IMG/VR virus record: IMGVR_UViG_3300045115_000081
Location: 1-26,088 of that record
Origin: a virus
Direction: 5' to 3' (one strand)
Length of the DNA stretch: 26,088 nt
Every line of letters starts with the position of its first letter. Position 1 is the stretch's first letter. This document shows positions 6,334 through 14,965 of this stretch, one piece after another. The notes under the pieces were generated by a model. It saw only the letters and a program-made list of their open reading frames with translations. It was not told the origin of the DNA and did not search any database. A program made the position numbers and the translations under genes.

Positions 6334-7434
6334 ATGAACCAAAACCTAATGGAAGTGCGTGCCGCACTTACCACTACGACCAGTGATGACTGGTCAGCCG
6401 GTACTACTTACGGTGGAGCAGAAATCCAAAAGAAAGTAGAAGAAATGCCAATCGAAGCATTTAACAAAATGACTGACTTGGCCAAATTGTTGCCTAGAAA
6501 GAACATTAACCAGCTAGCTTATTTCTGGAACTTAGTTGAAGAAACTGTTGCTGGGTCTGGAGTAGCTAACAGCTCATTCCTATTCTATGCAGAAGGAGCC
6601 AGTGGAACTCCCGCAGCTACTTCAAAAGTACAACTAGCTGCTTTAACTAAATCATATAGAACTGATTACGAAGTAACCGGTTTAATGATTGCTGCAGGTA
6701 TGGGCAACCAACTAGCAGAAGAAGCAAGATTTGCTGCTGAAGCTTTAGCTGTCGGTGAAGAAAAGTCCATTATCTGTGGTACTGCAACCAGTGCCTATGG
6801 ATTCAGTGGAAGTTTCTTAGGATTATTACAATTGATGGGAAGTTATGCCAGCTTTGCAGAGACAACCACCGTTTACGGAATTGCTCGTGCTTCTGGTAAG
6901 ACTTACTTAGATGTTGGAGTTGTCAGAGGAGCTGCTGCTGCTGCTGATGCTTTATCCTTAGACGACTTGGACGCTGCTTTAACTACCTCTAATAAGAGAG
7001 GAGGAAAGGGCTCTCGAAGAATCTATTTCTGTTCTGAAGACAGAGTTGACGAAATTGCTCAATTGCTTCAACCACAACAGAGATTCAATTCTCCAACTAT
7101 CGAGTTCGATGGTGGATTTAGAGTATTGTCCTATAAGGGGATTCCCATTATCGGTAGCCGATTCATGGATAAGAACGGATTGACTTCAACTGGAGCCAAC
7201 TCTACTGCAACTTATGCAGACCAAGCCATGTATTTACTTGACCTAAACCATATCTTCATGGTACACGTAGCAGGAGTTAATGCTGTACATGTTCCTGTGG
7301 TTTCCGGTGCACACACTGCATCTACTTCTCAACTAGGAGCAGACGTAGTTGGTGGATTCTATAAGTCTTACGGAGTACTTGTAATGGATAGATTCGACAC
7401 CCAAGTAATCATCATGAACTTAACGGACATTTAA
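6334..7434 (+). CDS. Major capsid protein, HK97 fold (366 aa)
   Basis: Shell subunit. The call rests on position after protease-scaffold, a strong ribosome site (AGGAGG), length, and composition typical of HK97-like capsid proteins: N-terminal helical region (AEIQKKVEEMPIEAFNKMTDLAKLLP), a spine-helix-like segment (AEEARFAAEALAVGEEKSII) preceding a G-T rich loop, an Ala/Asp-rich helix (DALSLDDLDAALTTSNKRG), and a C-terminal beta-rich P-loop/A-domain region with RFNSPTIEFDGGFRVLSYKG and GIPIIGSRFMD. Codon choice is noticeably more C-rich at third positions than in neighbours, consistent with high expression. A T-tract follows the stop. Confidence 0.88.
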   Translation: MNQNLMEVRAALTTTTSDDWSAGTTYGGAEIQKKVEEMPIEAFNKMTDLAKLLPRKNINQLAYFWNLVEETVAGSGVANSSFLFYAEGASGTPAATSKVQLAALTKSYRTDYEVTGLMIAAGMGNQLAEEARFAAEALAVGEEKSIICGTATSAYGFSGSFLGLLQLMGSYASFAETTTVYGIARASGKTYLDVGVVRGAAAAADALSLDDLDAALTTSNKRGGKGSRRIYFCSEDRVDEIAQLLQPQQRFNSPTIEFDGGFRVLSYKGIPIIGSRFMDKNGLTSTGANSTATYADQAMYLLDLNHIFMVHVAGVNAVHVPVVSGAHTASTSQLGADVVGGFYKSYGVLVMDRFDTQVIIMNLTDI

Positions 7435-7440
7435 TTGTCC

Positions 7441-7458
7441 TATTTTTTTATTTTTTTA
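7441..7458 (+). terminator. T-tract terminator after major capsid gene
   Basis: Two T7 runs separated by a single A, starting a few bases after the capsid stop, with no GC hairpin before it. This is the form of archaeal intrinsic terminators. Immediately downstream is a TATA-like ATTTAAATA (7459-7467). Confidence 0.5.
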
Positions 7459-7467
7459 ATTTAAATA
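7459..7467 (+). promoter_or_regulatory. TATA-like box after capsid terminator
   Basis: ATTTAAATA, the same core as at 1003-1011, abuts the T-tract. If functional, transcripts would start around 7485-7490, which is inside the following small ORF. No TGTAACACCA half is present. Confidence 0.3.
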
Positions 7468-7695
7468 GTACGTTATGGAACATTCACTAAGACCGCAGCA
7501 GGAACTTCCGAGAGTTTTGCTACTGGAATGAAGAAGTTAGATTGGTTTAATTTAACGGTATGCGGAACTGGAACAAGTGCAGTTGTATTACCAGTAATAT
7601 CTAGTGCAAGTACTTTCCCATTAAGCACAGGTACTGTAACCGTACATTTCGATACTGGAACTTCAACTGGTTTCTGGAAAGCAGAAGGATTGTAA
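7468..7695 (+). CDS. Small beta-rich structural-like ORF lacking a normal start
   Basis: The open frame reads VRYGTFTKTAAGTSESFATG then MKKLDWFNLTVCGTGTSAVV... ending GFWKAEGL, with protein-like composition all the way from 7468, yet no ATG, GTG or TTG occurs in frame before ATG 7528 (55-aa product, no ribosome site). A nearby ATG at 7475 is in a different frame and stops after 18 codons. One extra G after that ATG would give MGTFTKTAAG... and an intact 73-aa protein. Possibilities are a real frameshift mutation, an assembly indel, programmed shifting or a non-standard start. By position and composition it could be a capsid decoration protein. Confidence 0.45.
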   Translation, partial: VRYGTFTKTAAGTSESFATGMKKLDWFNLTVCGTGTSAVVLPVISSASTFPLSTGTVTVHFDTGTSTGFWKAEGL

Positions 7696-7711
7696 CACCA
7701 ACTTATTTAAA
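7691..7711 (+). promoter_or_regulatory. Promoter module copy 3
   Basis: TGTAACACCA-ACT-TATTTAAA overlaps the stop codon of the preceding small ORF (its GTAA supplies TAA). It stands about 80 bp before the decoration/fibre block. It is followed by a pyrimidine-rich tract (7714-7732) and then a leader hairpin. Confidence 0.6.
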
Positions 7712-7741
7712 TTGTTTTTTATTTTTCTTTCTTAATATGAC

Positions 7742-7762
7742 GCCCCACACCGATACGGGGGC
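7742..7762 (+). promoter_or_regulatory. GC-rich leader hairpin
   Basis: GCCC (7742-7745) pairs with GGGC (7759-7762), and an inner CCG-ATA-CGG stem (7750-7758) stacks within. It is the most GC-rich spot in an AT-rich leader and lies shortly after the expected transcript start, ahead of the ribosome site GGAGG at 7782-7786. Confidence 0.4.
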
Positions 7763-7792
7763 TGATTAGTAAAATATACATCGGAGGATATT

Positions 7793-8497
7793 ATGGCTCA
7801 AAACAAAACTATTAACGATAGAGAATACAGTAAATTCTTTCAAGACGGTGACAATGTAGGTTCAGATTATTCTGCTGCTTTAATTTGTGGGTGGGACTCT
7901 GACAGTGGTACTGCACGGGTTTTACCTATTACTTCTGCTGGTTTAAAAGTAGATACTGAACTTACTCTTTCTGGAGTAACTATTGATAACGTAAAGGTAT
8001 TTAGTACTGACGGAACTGCTGCCAATTCTAAGTACGCTTATGTTGACGCTAATAATTATGTTGGAGTGAATATTTTAGCACAAGGTCTTACTGCTCTTAA
8101 AGTTAGTAAAGATGCTAATGCTAATAGTTCAACTAACCCAATTTATGTTAAGGAAGTTAGTGCTGGTAGTGACGTAATTGTTGTGAATGCCACTGGTGCA
8201 GTAGCTATCAATACTACGACTGCAATTGCTAATGAGTTTAAGTTATTAAAAGTGTTATGTCATTTTAGTTCAGCTCCAACAACATCCGAAAACTTTGTTG
8301 TTACTTTGGATAGTGCAGCTGGTGCTGCTTACGATACTGTATTAAAATCTGTTAACCCATCTAGTACTTCTTCCACGGATATTGTTTTCTTACCAGAAGG
8401 TGAGATGAAATTTGTTTCTGGAGATGAAGTTAAAGTTACGTTCACTAATACAGATACTAGGACATACGGACTCAGCATATATTATCAGTTGGTATAA
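7793..8497 (+). CDS. Beta-rich virion surface/decoration-like protein (234 aa)
   Basis: Begins MAQNKTINDREYSKFFQDGDN and is dominated by short beta-prone Ser/Thr/Ala/Val segments, with a C-terminal sandwich-like region (LLKVLCHFSSAPTTSENFVVTLDS ... VKVTFTNTDTRTYGLSIYYQLV, given in parts). No signal peptide or membrane segment. First gene after its own promoter module and leader hairpin, with a GGAGG ribosome site. No family recognised with certainty; the composition and place after the capsid gene suggest a capsid decoration or fibre-base protein. Confidence 0.75.
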   Translation: MAQNKTINDREYSKFFQDGDNVGSDYSAALICGWDSDSGTARVLPITSAGLKVDTELTLSGVTIDNVKVFSTDGTAANSKYAYVDANNYVGVNILAQGLTALKVSKDANANSSTNPIYVKEVSAGSDVIVVNATGAVAINTTTAIANEFKLLKVLCHFSSAPTTSENFVVTLDSAAGAAYDTVLKSVNPSSTSSTDIVFLPEGEMKFVSGDEVKVTFTNTDTRTYGLSIYYQLV

Positions 8498-8509
8498 GGA
8501 GGTATTAAA

Positions 8510-9412
8510 ATGACTCTTTACCTTAATGGTTTAAAAATATTGGACGGTTTTTTCGAGAATGGTAGTGTTACTCTGCCAAGTATAACTTTTGCATCAGACC
8601 AAGATAGCGGTTTTTATAGAATTGGAGCTAATAATATCGGACTATCCTTGAATGGAGTAAAAGTAATAGATTATCAGACTGATGCAACTTATTTTTCTCA
8701 CGGAAAGATTGGTTTGGATTCTACTGATTATATTACATGGACTGATAACACTCAAATAGCTTTTTATGTTGGTGGAGCTTCAAGAGCAACTTTATCAACT
8801 ACCTCTCTTACTTGTTCTCTTTTTAGTGCTACTGGTTCTACTGGTTTTATAGGTAATATATTGTATCCATACAACAACACCTTCTTAACATTAAAAGGTA
8901 GAGTTACTACTTCTTCCTCAGCTCAATCAGTTAAGGTATTCGCTGCCACAGCAACTGGTGTTCCAACGATGGGGCATCAACTTTTATCGTATTATTATGG
9001 TAATGGTGAAGCACAGGTAGGTGGTGTTGATTGTCTTGATGGATTTTCATTTCAGAGAGTTGGATTTAAGCAAACAACTGATGGAACTCAACAAGCATTT
9101 ACAGGAACAGGGGTTGTTTTAACAACTACTACTGACCAGATTTACCAAGTTAAAGCTTTAGTTGTTGGTAAACAAGGTTCAACTAATGTTGCTGGTGTTG
9201 AGATTGTAGCTACTGTAAGAAACGTTAGTGGCACTGCAAGTATTGTAGGTAATGTTCAGCAAGTAGCTCCTAACCAGAGTGCAGGAGATTGGGGTTCGGC
9301 TGGGGTATTTGCCACATTCACAGTATCTGGAGCAGATGTAAGAGTATCTGTTCAAGGTAAAGCGGCAACTACAATAGATTGGCGTATGAAAATGGATTAT
9401 ATTACTTACTAA
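8510..9412 (+). CDS. Fibre-like protein (300 aa)
   Basis: The N-terminal third has the pattern common in phage fibres, PSITFASDQDSGFYRIGAN with NIGLSLNGVKVIDY. The C-terminal half (from about residue 125, LKGRVTTSSSAQSVKVFAAT) resembles a globular beta domain found at ends of tail fibres, with VYxVxAxVVxK-type strands (IYQVKALVVGKQ) and a final WRMKMDYITY. Good AAGGAGG site, 12 bases after the upstream stop. Likely a trimeric surface fibre. No catalytic motif seen. Confidence 0.7.
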   Translation: MTLYLNGLKILDGFFENGSVTLPSITFASDQDSGFYRIGANNIGLSLNGVKVIDYQTDATYFSHGKIGLDSTDYITWTDNTQIAFYVGGASRATLSTTSLTCSLFSATGSTGFIGNILYPYNNTFLTLKGRVTTSSSAQSVKVFAATATGVPTMGHQLLSYYYGNGEAQVGGVDCLDGFSFQRVGFKQTTDGTQQAFTGTGVVLTTTTDQIYQVKALVVGKQGSTNVAGVEIVATVRNVSGTASIVGNVQQVAPNQSAGDWGSAGVFATFTVSGADVRVSVQGKAATTIDWRMKMDYITY

Positions 9413-9421
9413 GGTGGAAAA

Positions 9422-12244
9422 ATGACAGACGAAAATTTTAGATTTGAAAACGGAAAAATTATCCAGAATGGTAATGAATTAACTGTTCAATCACAAGTTC
9501 AGGCGGGAGATGTGCTAGGAGATAATGGGGTAATTGACCCTAGTTTCGAAGATTATTGGAATTTTATATCGCACACTCCTAATGGATGGAACTCTAAAGG
9601 AACGTCGTCTCAACATACTTTTGTGGAAAGAAGTACTAATGCTAGAGTTGGTAATTATTCAGCAAGAATTTTTCATAACGAAAGTGATATTGATATCTCA
9701 AGAAGTTTTTCAATAACTTCGGGCCATAGTATCACTATTTCAACTTGGGTCAAGATTCCAAGTGGCAATTCTACTGGTGCAACTTTAATTCTATATGATG
9801 GTTCAAGCAAGTATTACAGATTTACTGGTGTAAATGCTGGTACTTGGCAGACTGGCGAAGATGTTGATTCAGTTTTATCAATTGCTGCAACTTCAGAATG
9901 GCAAGGACCAGCTGATTCAATTGTTACATTAATAGCTCCGACCAGCGGTTCAATTATGGTAATTATTGCTGAGGAGGGAGGAAGTGTTGTTGGTTCAGAC
10001 CAAGTTTTAGTTGGTCAAGTAACTGCTTTCGACAATGATGATGGCGTTGAAAAGTTAAGCAACAACTCTTTCGCTGATTGGACAGGCGTGACATCTAATG
10101 CAATCAATACAAAATGGGATTGTCAGAGCATTAGTGGTGTGGGCAGTTATAGTTATGGATATAATGAAGACATCACCTATATCCATTCTGGTAATAAGTC
10201 GTTAATCCTTAGAGCGGGTTCAGACACAATAGCTATCTGTGATTCTATAGAACCAGTGGATACAACTGACGGATTAACTAGAGACATATCATTATGGGGA
10301 TGCTATGTTCCAACGTACACGGATAGCACATTATTACTCTATTTAATCAACGATGTTTATGGTGCTAATACTCAGTATTGGGACTTTGTAGCTGAAGGAT
10401 GGGTTAACGGGACCACAACTCCACCAAGTGCTGATTGTATTAAGTCGTTTGTAATAAACGGGACTTTGGGAGAATTCACTGTTGAAGATATTACTCCCCC
10501 TGCAAGTAATTTAATCGTTCCAATGATTGGAACTGGCGGAACAGGAATAACTGCATCTCGAGTTTACGTAGATGATATTTCAATTCAACCACAAGTCACT
10601 AACACTTTTGTTCCTGAAATTGGTTTGAAATCTACAACATCTGTAGCTAAATCTGCAATGACAGATAATGATATCTTGATTAAAGTTAATGACGCCAATG
10701 ATAGAAATATGTTTCAATCTTGGTACAGTTATTCAAATGATGAAGTTGTGATTAAAGGTGCTGCAAAAGACACTACTGAAGAAGGGGCTACTGATTTAGT
10801 GCTGATGGGCGGAACACCAAATCCCACAAAAGAAGCTGTGGGAGGAAATATTGTTTTAAAAGCAGGATTAAAAAACTCGTTAGGCAGTTGGATAAATGGC
10901 GCTGATGTTTATTTAGTTCCTGATTATGCTAATAAAGATGGAACAAATAGAGAAGGTAGAGTTTACGTTAGTAGTTTAGCTGGATGGGACCAACCTGCAC
11001 TACAATTCTGGATGCATGAAAATGGCGGTGCTATCTCTGCGTATGCAGATTACAGTGGAACAGAACAACCACTTTATTTATGTGGAGCACCCGGATATCC
11101 TGGAACTGACCACGACGGTAAAAATATCTTTGTCCTAAGTGGAGCTGGTGACGGTTCAGGCAGTGATGGAGCTATCAAATTTGGTAGAATGTTGAGAAGC
11201 AGTATAAGTTCTTGGGCGCCAGAGGAATATTTAGAATTAAATGCTGATGTTTCCGAAAGTGAGATATCATTCAAGGCAAAAACTAGAAACGATAGTGATG
11301 GTTATGAAATAAGTATTCTAGCTGCTCCTGGTCAAGATAGTGGTGTAACAAATAGGAATGGTGGGGATGTAAACCTAGCCTCTGGCGTTAAAGATAATTC
11401 AGGTGAAGATGGACAAATTACTTTTGGATATCATGATGGCTCTAATCGTTGTCAGATGCTTAGTATGCAATTCAGCGATACTGAGAAAGGAGACTCTTTA
11501 AGTGAAGTGTTGATAATGGGACAAATTCCAGAAGCTAACCAAGATGGTTTTGATGTTCTACTTGCAGCTCAACAGGGTTATGATTCAGGGGTTACTGCAA
11601 GGAATGGTGGAAATTTGTTACTTGGTGCAGGTAAAGGAATCAATGGTGGTAGTGACGGAATAATCGGGATGGTGCATCAACTCAATGATTCAACAGGACC
11701 CTTACTGGGTATGGGATTTGAGTATGCAAGTTCTATTTTGTCTATCAAGGCTTTACCTCAAGATTTATCTGGTGTATCTGATTACGAAGGTTTTGACGTT
11801 AAGCTTATTGCTGGTGACGCAGATTCGGGTAGTTTAGGCGATTTAGACGGTGGAGATTTGATTTTAGAAGCGGGTGTTGGAGTTAATGACGGGAATGATG
11901 GAAGAGTGATTGTTTCCCATAGATTGCTTCTTAAACAAGGTGCAGATGTCGCTTCAGCAAATAATCTTGACCTAGGATATGATGGAAATGTCTTTGAGAT
12001 TACTGGAACTACTGAGATTCAACTGCTTTCAAATCTTGGTTGGCAGAACGGTTCTGAGGTTATTTTATTGTTCACTTCAACACCAACGGTAAAACACGCG
12101 ACCGCAACAAGTGGGGCTTATATAACAATCCTATTAGCGGGGGCAGTTGATTTCTCTGCTACTGCTGGCGATGTTTTAAAGTTAGTATTGTGTGAAATTG
12201 GCGGAACGCAAGCATGGAGAGAAGTGTCCAGAACGGCGATATAA
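9422..12244 (+). CDS. Large fibre with two jelly-roll-like domains and five repeats (940 aa)
   Basis: Probable host- or glycan-contacting fibre. Residues about 35-185 (NGVIDPSFEDYW ... RVGNYSARIFH) and 210-390 (KLSNNSFADWTG ... HSGNKSLILRAG) each have the layout of carbohydrate-binding-module jelly rolls (CBM4/9-like). Residues about 445-835 hold five degenerate ~80-aa repeats with the pattern GG-x-(V/L)-x-L-x-x-G...G-x-DG-x-I/V, with glycine pairs near 474, 566, 647, 729 and 810. Residues 838-940 form a C-terminal cap (GADVASANNLDLG ... WREVSRTAI) of the type that ends beta-helix tail fibres. Start from GGTGG ribosome site. Family known in phages; binding target not inferable. Confidence 0.75.
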   Translation: MTDENFRFENGKIIQNGNELTVQSQVQAGDVLGDNGVIDPSFEDYWNFISHTPNGWNSKGTSSQHTFVERSTNARVGNYSARIFHNESDIDISRSFSITSGHSITISTWVKIPSGNSTGATLILYDGSSKYYRFTGVNAGTWQTGEDVDSVLSIAATSEWQGPADSIVTLIAPTSGSIMVIIAEEGGSVVGSDQVLVGQVTAFDNDDGVEKLSNNSFADWTGVTSNAINTKWDCQSISGVGSYSYGYNEDITYIHSGNKSLILRAGSDTIAICDSIEPVDTTDGLTRDISLWGCYVPTYTDSTLLLYLINDVYGANTQYWDFVAEGWVNGTTTPPSADCIKSFVINGTLGEFTVEDITPPASNLIVPMIGTGGTGITASRVYVDDISIQPQVTNTFVPEIGLKSTTSVAKSAMTDNDILIKVNDANDRNMFQSWYSYSNDEVVIKGAAKDTTEEGATDLVLMGGTPNPTKEAVGGNIVLKAGLKNSLGSWINGADVYLVPDYANKDGTNREGRVYVSSLAGWDQPALQFWMHENGGAISAYADYSGTEQPLYLCGAPGYPGTDHDGKNIFVLSGAGDGSGSDGAIKFGRMLRSSISSWAPEEYLELNADVSESEISFKAKTRNDSDGYEISILAAPGQDSGVTNRNGGDVNLASGVKDNSGEDGQITFGYHDGSNRCQMLSMQFSDTEKGDSLSEVLIMGQIPEANQDGFDVLLAAQQGYDSGVTARNGGNLLLGAGKGINGGSDGIIGMVHQLNDSTGPLLGMGFEYASSILSIKALPQDLSGVSDYEGFDVKLIAGDADSGSLGDLDGGDLILEAGVGVNDGNDGRVIVSHRLLLKQGADVASANNLDLGYDGNVFEITGTTEIQLLSNLGWQNGSEVILLFTSTPTVKHATATSGAYITILLAGAVDFSATAGDVLKLVLCEIGGTQAWREVSRTAI

Positions 12245-12246
12245 AA

Positions 12247-12333
12247 ATGGCAACTAAAGGAAATATACAGTTTTCAAGTGATGCGTTAATTCGGATTAAT
12301 GATAAAGTTGCATATTATGCAAAAAATAAATAA
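12247..12333 (+). CDS. Microprotein (28 aa)
   Basis: MATKGNIQFSSDALIRINDK... ending AYYAKNK. It begins two bases after the stop of the 940-aa fibre gene and ends two bases before the next start codon, both junctions having the TAA-A-ATGG form used repeatedly in this genome, which supports translation. Too short to assign; it may be a linker cistron or remnant of a larger gene. Confidence 0.45.
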   Translation: MATKGNIQFSSDALIRINDKVAYYAKNK

Positions 12334-12334
12334 A

Positions 12335-12655
12335 ATGGTAAAAAATCATTCATCAGTTTGCATTCACGAGGACGATTGGGGAATGGTAAAACAGAAACTA
12401 CTTAACGGAGATGATAGAATGGTAAGATTAGAATCAGATATAAAAGAGATTAAATCTGACATCAAGGATGTTAAGGAAAGTCTTACTTCATTACCCGAAA
12501 AGTATGTCACCCGTTCCGAGTTTAGCGAGTTTAAGGGTACTCTTGGCGTTAAGGAAAAATCTTTCAAGGACAAAGCATGGCAAGTATTCATTATTGCTTT
12601 ACCTTGGATTGCCTTATTTTTATTTTTAGGATTTAAACAATATCTTGGGAACTAG
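12335..12655 (+). CDS. Coiled-coil protein with C-terminal membrane segment (106 aa)
   Basis: Layout: N-terminal MVKNHSSVCIHEDDWG, a heptad coiled coil at about residues 27-55 (RMVRLESDIKEIKSDIKDVKES), then one strong transmembrane helix near the C-terminus (VFIIALPWIALFLFLGF). This resembles XhlA-type small phage membrane proteins associated with lysis, but such coiled-coil/TM designs are widespread. I chose ATG 12335 over the in-frame ATG at 12299 because it follows the preceding stop in the recurrent TAAAATGG form. Its place between two large fibre genes rather than beside an endolysin is odd; it may instead act at the membrane during entry or egress. Confidence 0.65.
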   Translation: MVKNHSSVCIHEDDWGMVKQKLLNGDDRMVRLESDIKEIKSDIKDVKESLTSLPEKYVTRSEFSEFKGTLGVKEKSFKDKAWQVFIIALPWIALFLFLGFKQYLGN

Positions 12656-14956
12656 ATGACATGCAATGTTACCGGAACAGTAATTGTAGGAAATGTTAAC
12701 GGAAGTAGTTCTACAAATGCTATTTCAGGTAATGTAAGTTCTGGTAGTGTATCCGGTTCAACTAGGACAGAACCAATCAGTGGAATTATCACAAGTAATA
12801 TGGTAACTGGAGTTGCAAGTACTGAAGGACCTTATGACCATGGTGCTCTTCTTGGTCTAGGAGACAACGACCACCCACAGTATGAACTAGTTGCAAATAA
12901 GTCTAGTGGAACAAGTCTAGGTACCTCGGATACTTTATACCCTACTCAGAATGCAGTTAAGACTTATGTAGACAATGCTATTGGTGGGGAAAACTTGTGG
13001 GACAGGACAAGTACTTATCTTTATCCGCATAATTCTGGTGACTCAATATCTGGCGGAACAAGTTCTGGTGGAGATTTATATCTTTATTCCACATCACACG
13101 CTACTAAAGGAAAAATTTACTTAGGTTCAGACAGTGCTTATGATGAAGTTTATAAAACAATACTTATCGGTAGAACAACTCAACCCGGAATAGGGGGTTT
13201 TGTCGGTGGTTTCTTTGAAGGAGATTCTGGTGGAATTTCTTATAATGTTGGAGTTAGAGATTTAGCTCCTACTGGTTATGCTCAAATAGCTACATTAAAT
13301 AGCACAGGAGGTGTTGGAGAATTTGGAGTAGGCGGAGTGTCTGCTGCTGACCCGGTTTATCGTAACCGTGCTTATTTTTATTCTAATGCAAGTTTAGATG
13401 GTCTGACTTTCCAAGCTATTGCAGCCACTGGAACTATTATCTTTGGAACAGGCGGAGCTACTTCTGCTTATGACCGAATGAAGATTGATGAAAATGGAAA
13501 TGTGTTGATTGGAACAAGTTCTTCTTCTGGAGTAAGATTACGCGTTTCTTCTATTGGGACAGACATTGAACGAGGTTTTTACGTATCAACTGTTTATTCT
13601 GGTTCTGACCAGACAGTAATTGGAAACTTTGCTGATGTTTATGGGGTCGGTACGCATCTAAATGCGCGGGCTATTGGCGGGCAATTTTTAGGCAACGATT
13701 ATAAAACAGATAGGTCTACTGGTTCTACTTCAACTTATGGGGGCTGGTTTGCAACAAAAGATAGAACAGGAACATTTGCAGCAGGAGCTACACACACATT
13801 CTTGGGAGGATTCTTTCAGGTAAATGATGCTTTAGGAAATTGGACTACGAACAATCCAACAGTTACAAGTTATGGAGTATACATTGCAGGAACTCCAACA
13901 GGTTATGGTTCAAATCACACGCATTATTCTTTATATTCTGTATCTGGAAATAATTATTTTGGGGGTCGTGTCGGAATTGGAGATTCTTCACCAGATTACG
14001 AGTTAGATGTAGTAGGAACTATTGGAACAGACTACATTCAATTTAATACTGCGGCAACACCAATAACTAATGCAGAAGGATTACTCCAATGGAACTCAAC
14101 AGATGGAACTTTAGATTTGGGTATGTCTGGTGGAGATGTAACTCAACAAATTGGTCAGGAAATGTTTATTAAAGTAATCAACAAAAGCGGGACTAGTATT
14201 GTTAATGGAAAACCTGTTTATTTCAATGGAAGACAAGGAAACAGGCCAAAGATTTATTTAGCAAAAGCAGATGCACATTCCACTTCTTGTGTTTGTGGAG
14301 TAACTACTCAAGATATTGCAGATAATGCTGAGGGATATATTACTACTTTTGGTTATGTTAGACAGATTAAAACAAACTATTCAGGCAGTGGCGATTGGGG
14401 AACTACTTGGAACGAAGGAGATTTACTTTATGTTTCCAAATCGGTTGCTGGACAATTAACTAACGTTGAACCTAGTGCACCGCATCATTCAGATATAGTT
14501 GGAGAAGTTGGTGTTGTAGGTGCATTGGGGGTCGGTTCAATCTTTATTCGTGTTGATAAACATAAAATCATGAGCGAGATTTCAGATGTTAATGGAACTG
14601 CTTTAAATACTTCTGGACAGATTTTAGTGTGGGACAATTCTAACCAATATTGGGATGCTGATTACAATATCACTGATTATGAAACTAAAGCAAAACCTTA
14701 TTCAGAAAAAACTTCTACTTATACTATCACTACTTCAGATAGTACCATCAATTGTACCTCAGGAACATTTACTGTAAACTTGCCAACGGCAGTGGGAATT
14801 ACTGGAAGAGTGTTTAACATAAAAAATACAAGCACTGGAATTATTACAATAGACGCTAATGGTTCTGAGACAATAGATGGAGAACTGACACAGACGGTAA
14901 ACCAATGGGAAAATATAACTATCCAAAGCACAGGTTCAAACTGGATAATACTTTAG
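12656..14956 (+). CDS. Long tail/head fibre protein (766 aa)
   Basis: Residues 1-55 have repeated GNV/SG-type short motifs (GTVIVGNVNG, SGNVSSGSVSG). Residues 61-76 DHGALLGLGDNDHPQY are a classic fibre motif, followed by PTQNAVKTYVDNAIG (96-110). The shaft carries GNVLIGTSSSSGVRLRV and VGIGDSSPDYELDVVGTI, the VGIGxxxPxxxLxV repeat of phage fibres. A middle domain (QEMFIKVINKSGTSIVNGKPVYFNG, in parts) and the end (VNLPTAVGITGRVFNIKN ... TIDANGSETIDGE) are beta-rich and end NWIIL. The gene begins directly after the upstream stop. Likely a trimeric fibre; no autoprotease residues were identified. Confidence 0.75.
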   Translation: MTCNVTGTVIVGNVNGSSSTNAISGNVSSGSVSGSTRTEPISGIITSNMVTGVASTEGPYDHGALLGLGDNDHPQYELVANKSSGTSLGTSDTLYPTQNAVKTYVDNAIGGENLWDRTSTYLYPHNSGDSISGGTSSGGDLYLYSTSHATKGKIYLGSDSAYDEVYKTILIGRTTQPGIGGFVGGFFEGDSGGISYNVGVRDLAPTGYAQIATLNSTGGVGEFGVGGVSAADPVYRNRAYFYSNASLDGLTFQAIAATGTIIFGTGGATSAYDRMKIDENGNVLIGTSSSSGVRLRVSSIGTDIERGFYVSTVYSGSDQTVIGNFADVYGVGTHLNARAIGGQFLGNDYKTDRSTGSTSTYGGWFATKDRTGTFAAGATHTFLGGFFQVNDALGNWTTNNPTVTSYGVYIAGTPTGYGSNHTHYSLYSVSGNNYFGGRVGIGDSSPDYELDVVGTIGTDYIQFNTAATPITNAEGLLQWNSTDGTLDLGMSGGDVTQQIGQEMFIKVINKSGTSIVNGKPVYFNGRQGNRPKIYLAKADAHSTSCVCGVTTQDIADNAEGYITTFGYVRQIKTNYSGSGDWGTTWNEGDLLYVSKSVAGQLTNVEPSAPHHSDIVGEVGVVGALGVGSIFIRVDKHKIMSEISDVNGTALNTSGQILVWDNSNQYWDADYNITDYETKAKPYSEKTSTYTITTSDSTINCTSGTFTVNLPTAVGITGRVFNIKNTSTGIITIDANGSETIDGELTQTVNQWENITIQSTGSNWIIL

Positions 14957-14965
14957 GAGGATAAA

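Noticed and set aside
9534-9716. 60-codon + strand ORF inside the 940-aa fibre gene
   Set aside because: Overlaps the jelly-roll domain in another frame with no ribosome site.
12060-12100. Additional promoter-module copy (CAACACCAACGG in the 940-aa gene)
   Set aside because: It matches only AACACCAAC; no TATA-like element follows at the fixed spacing.
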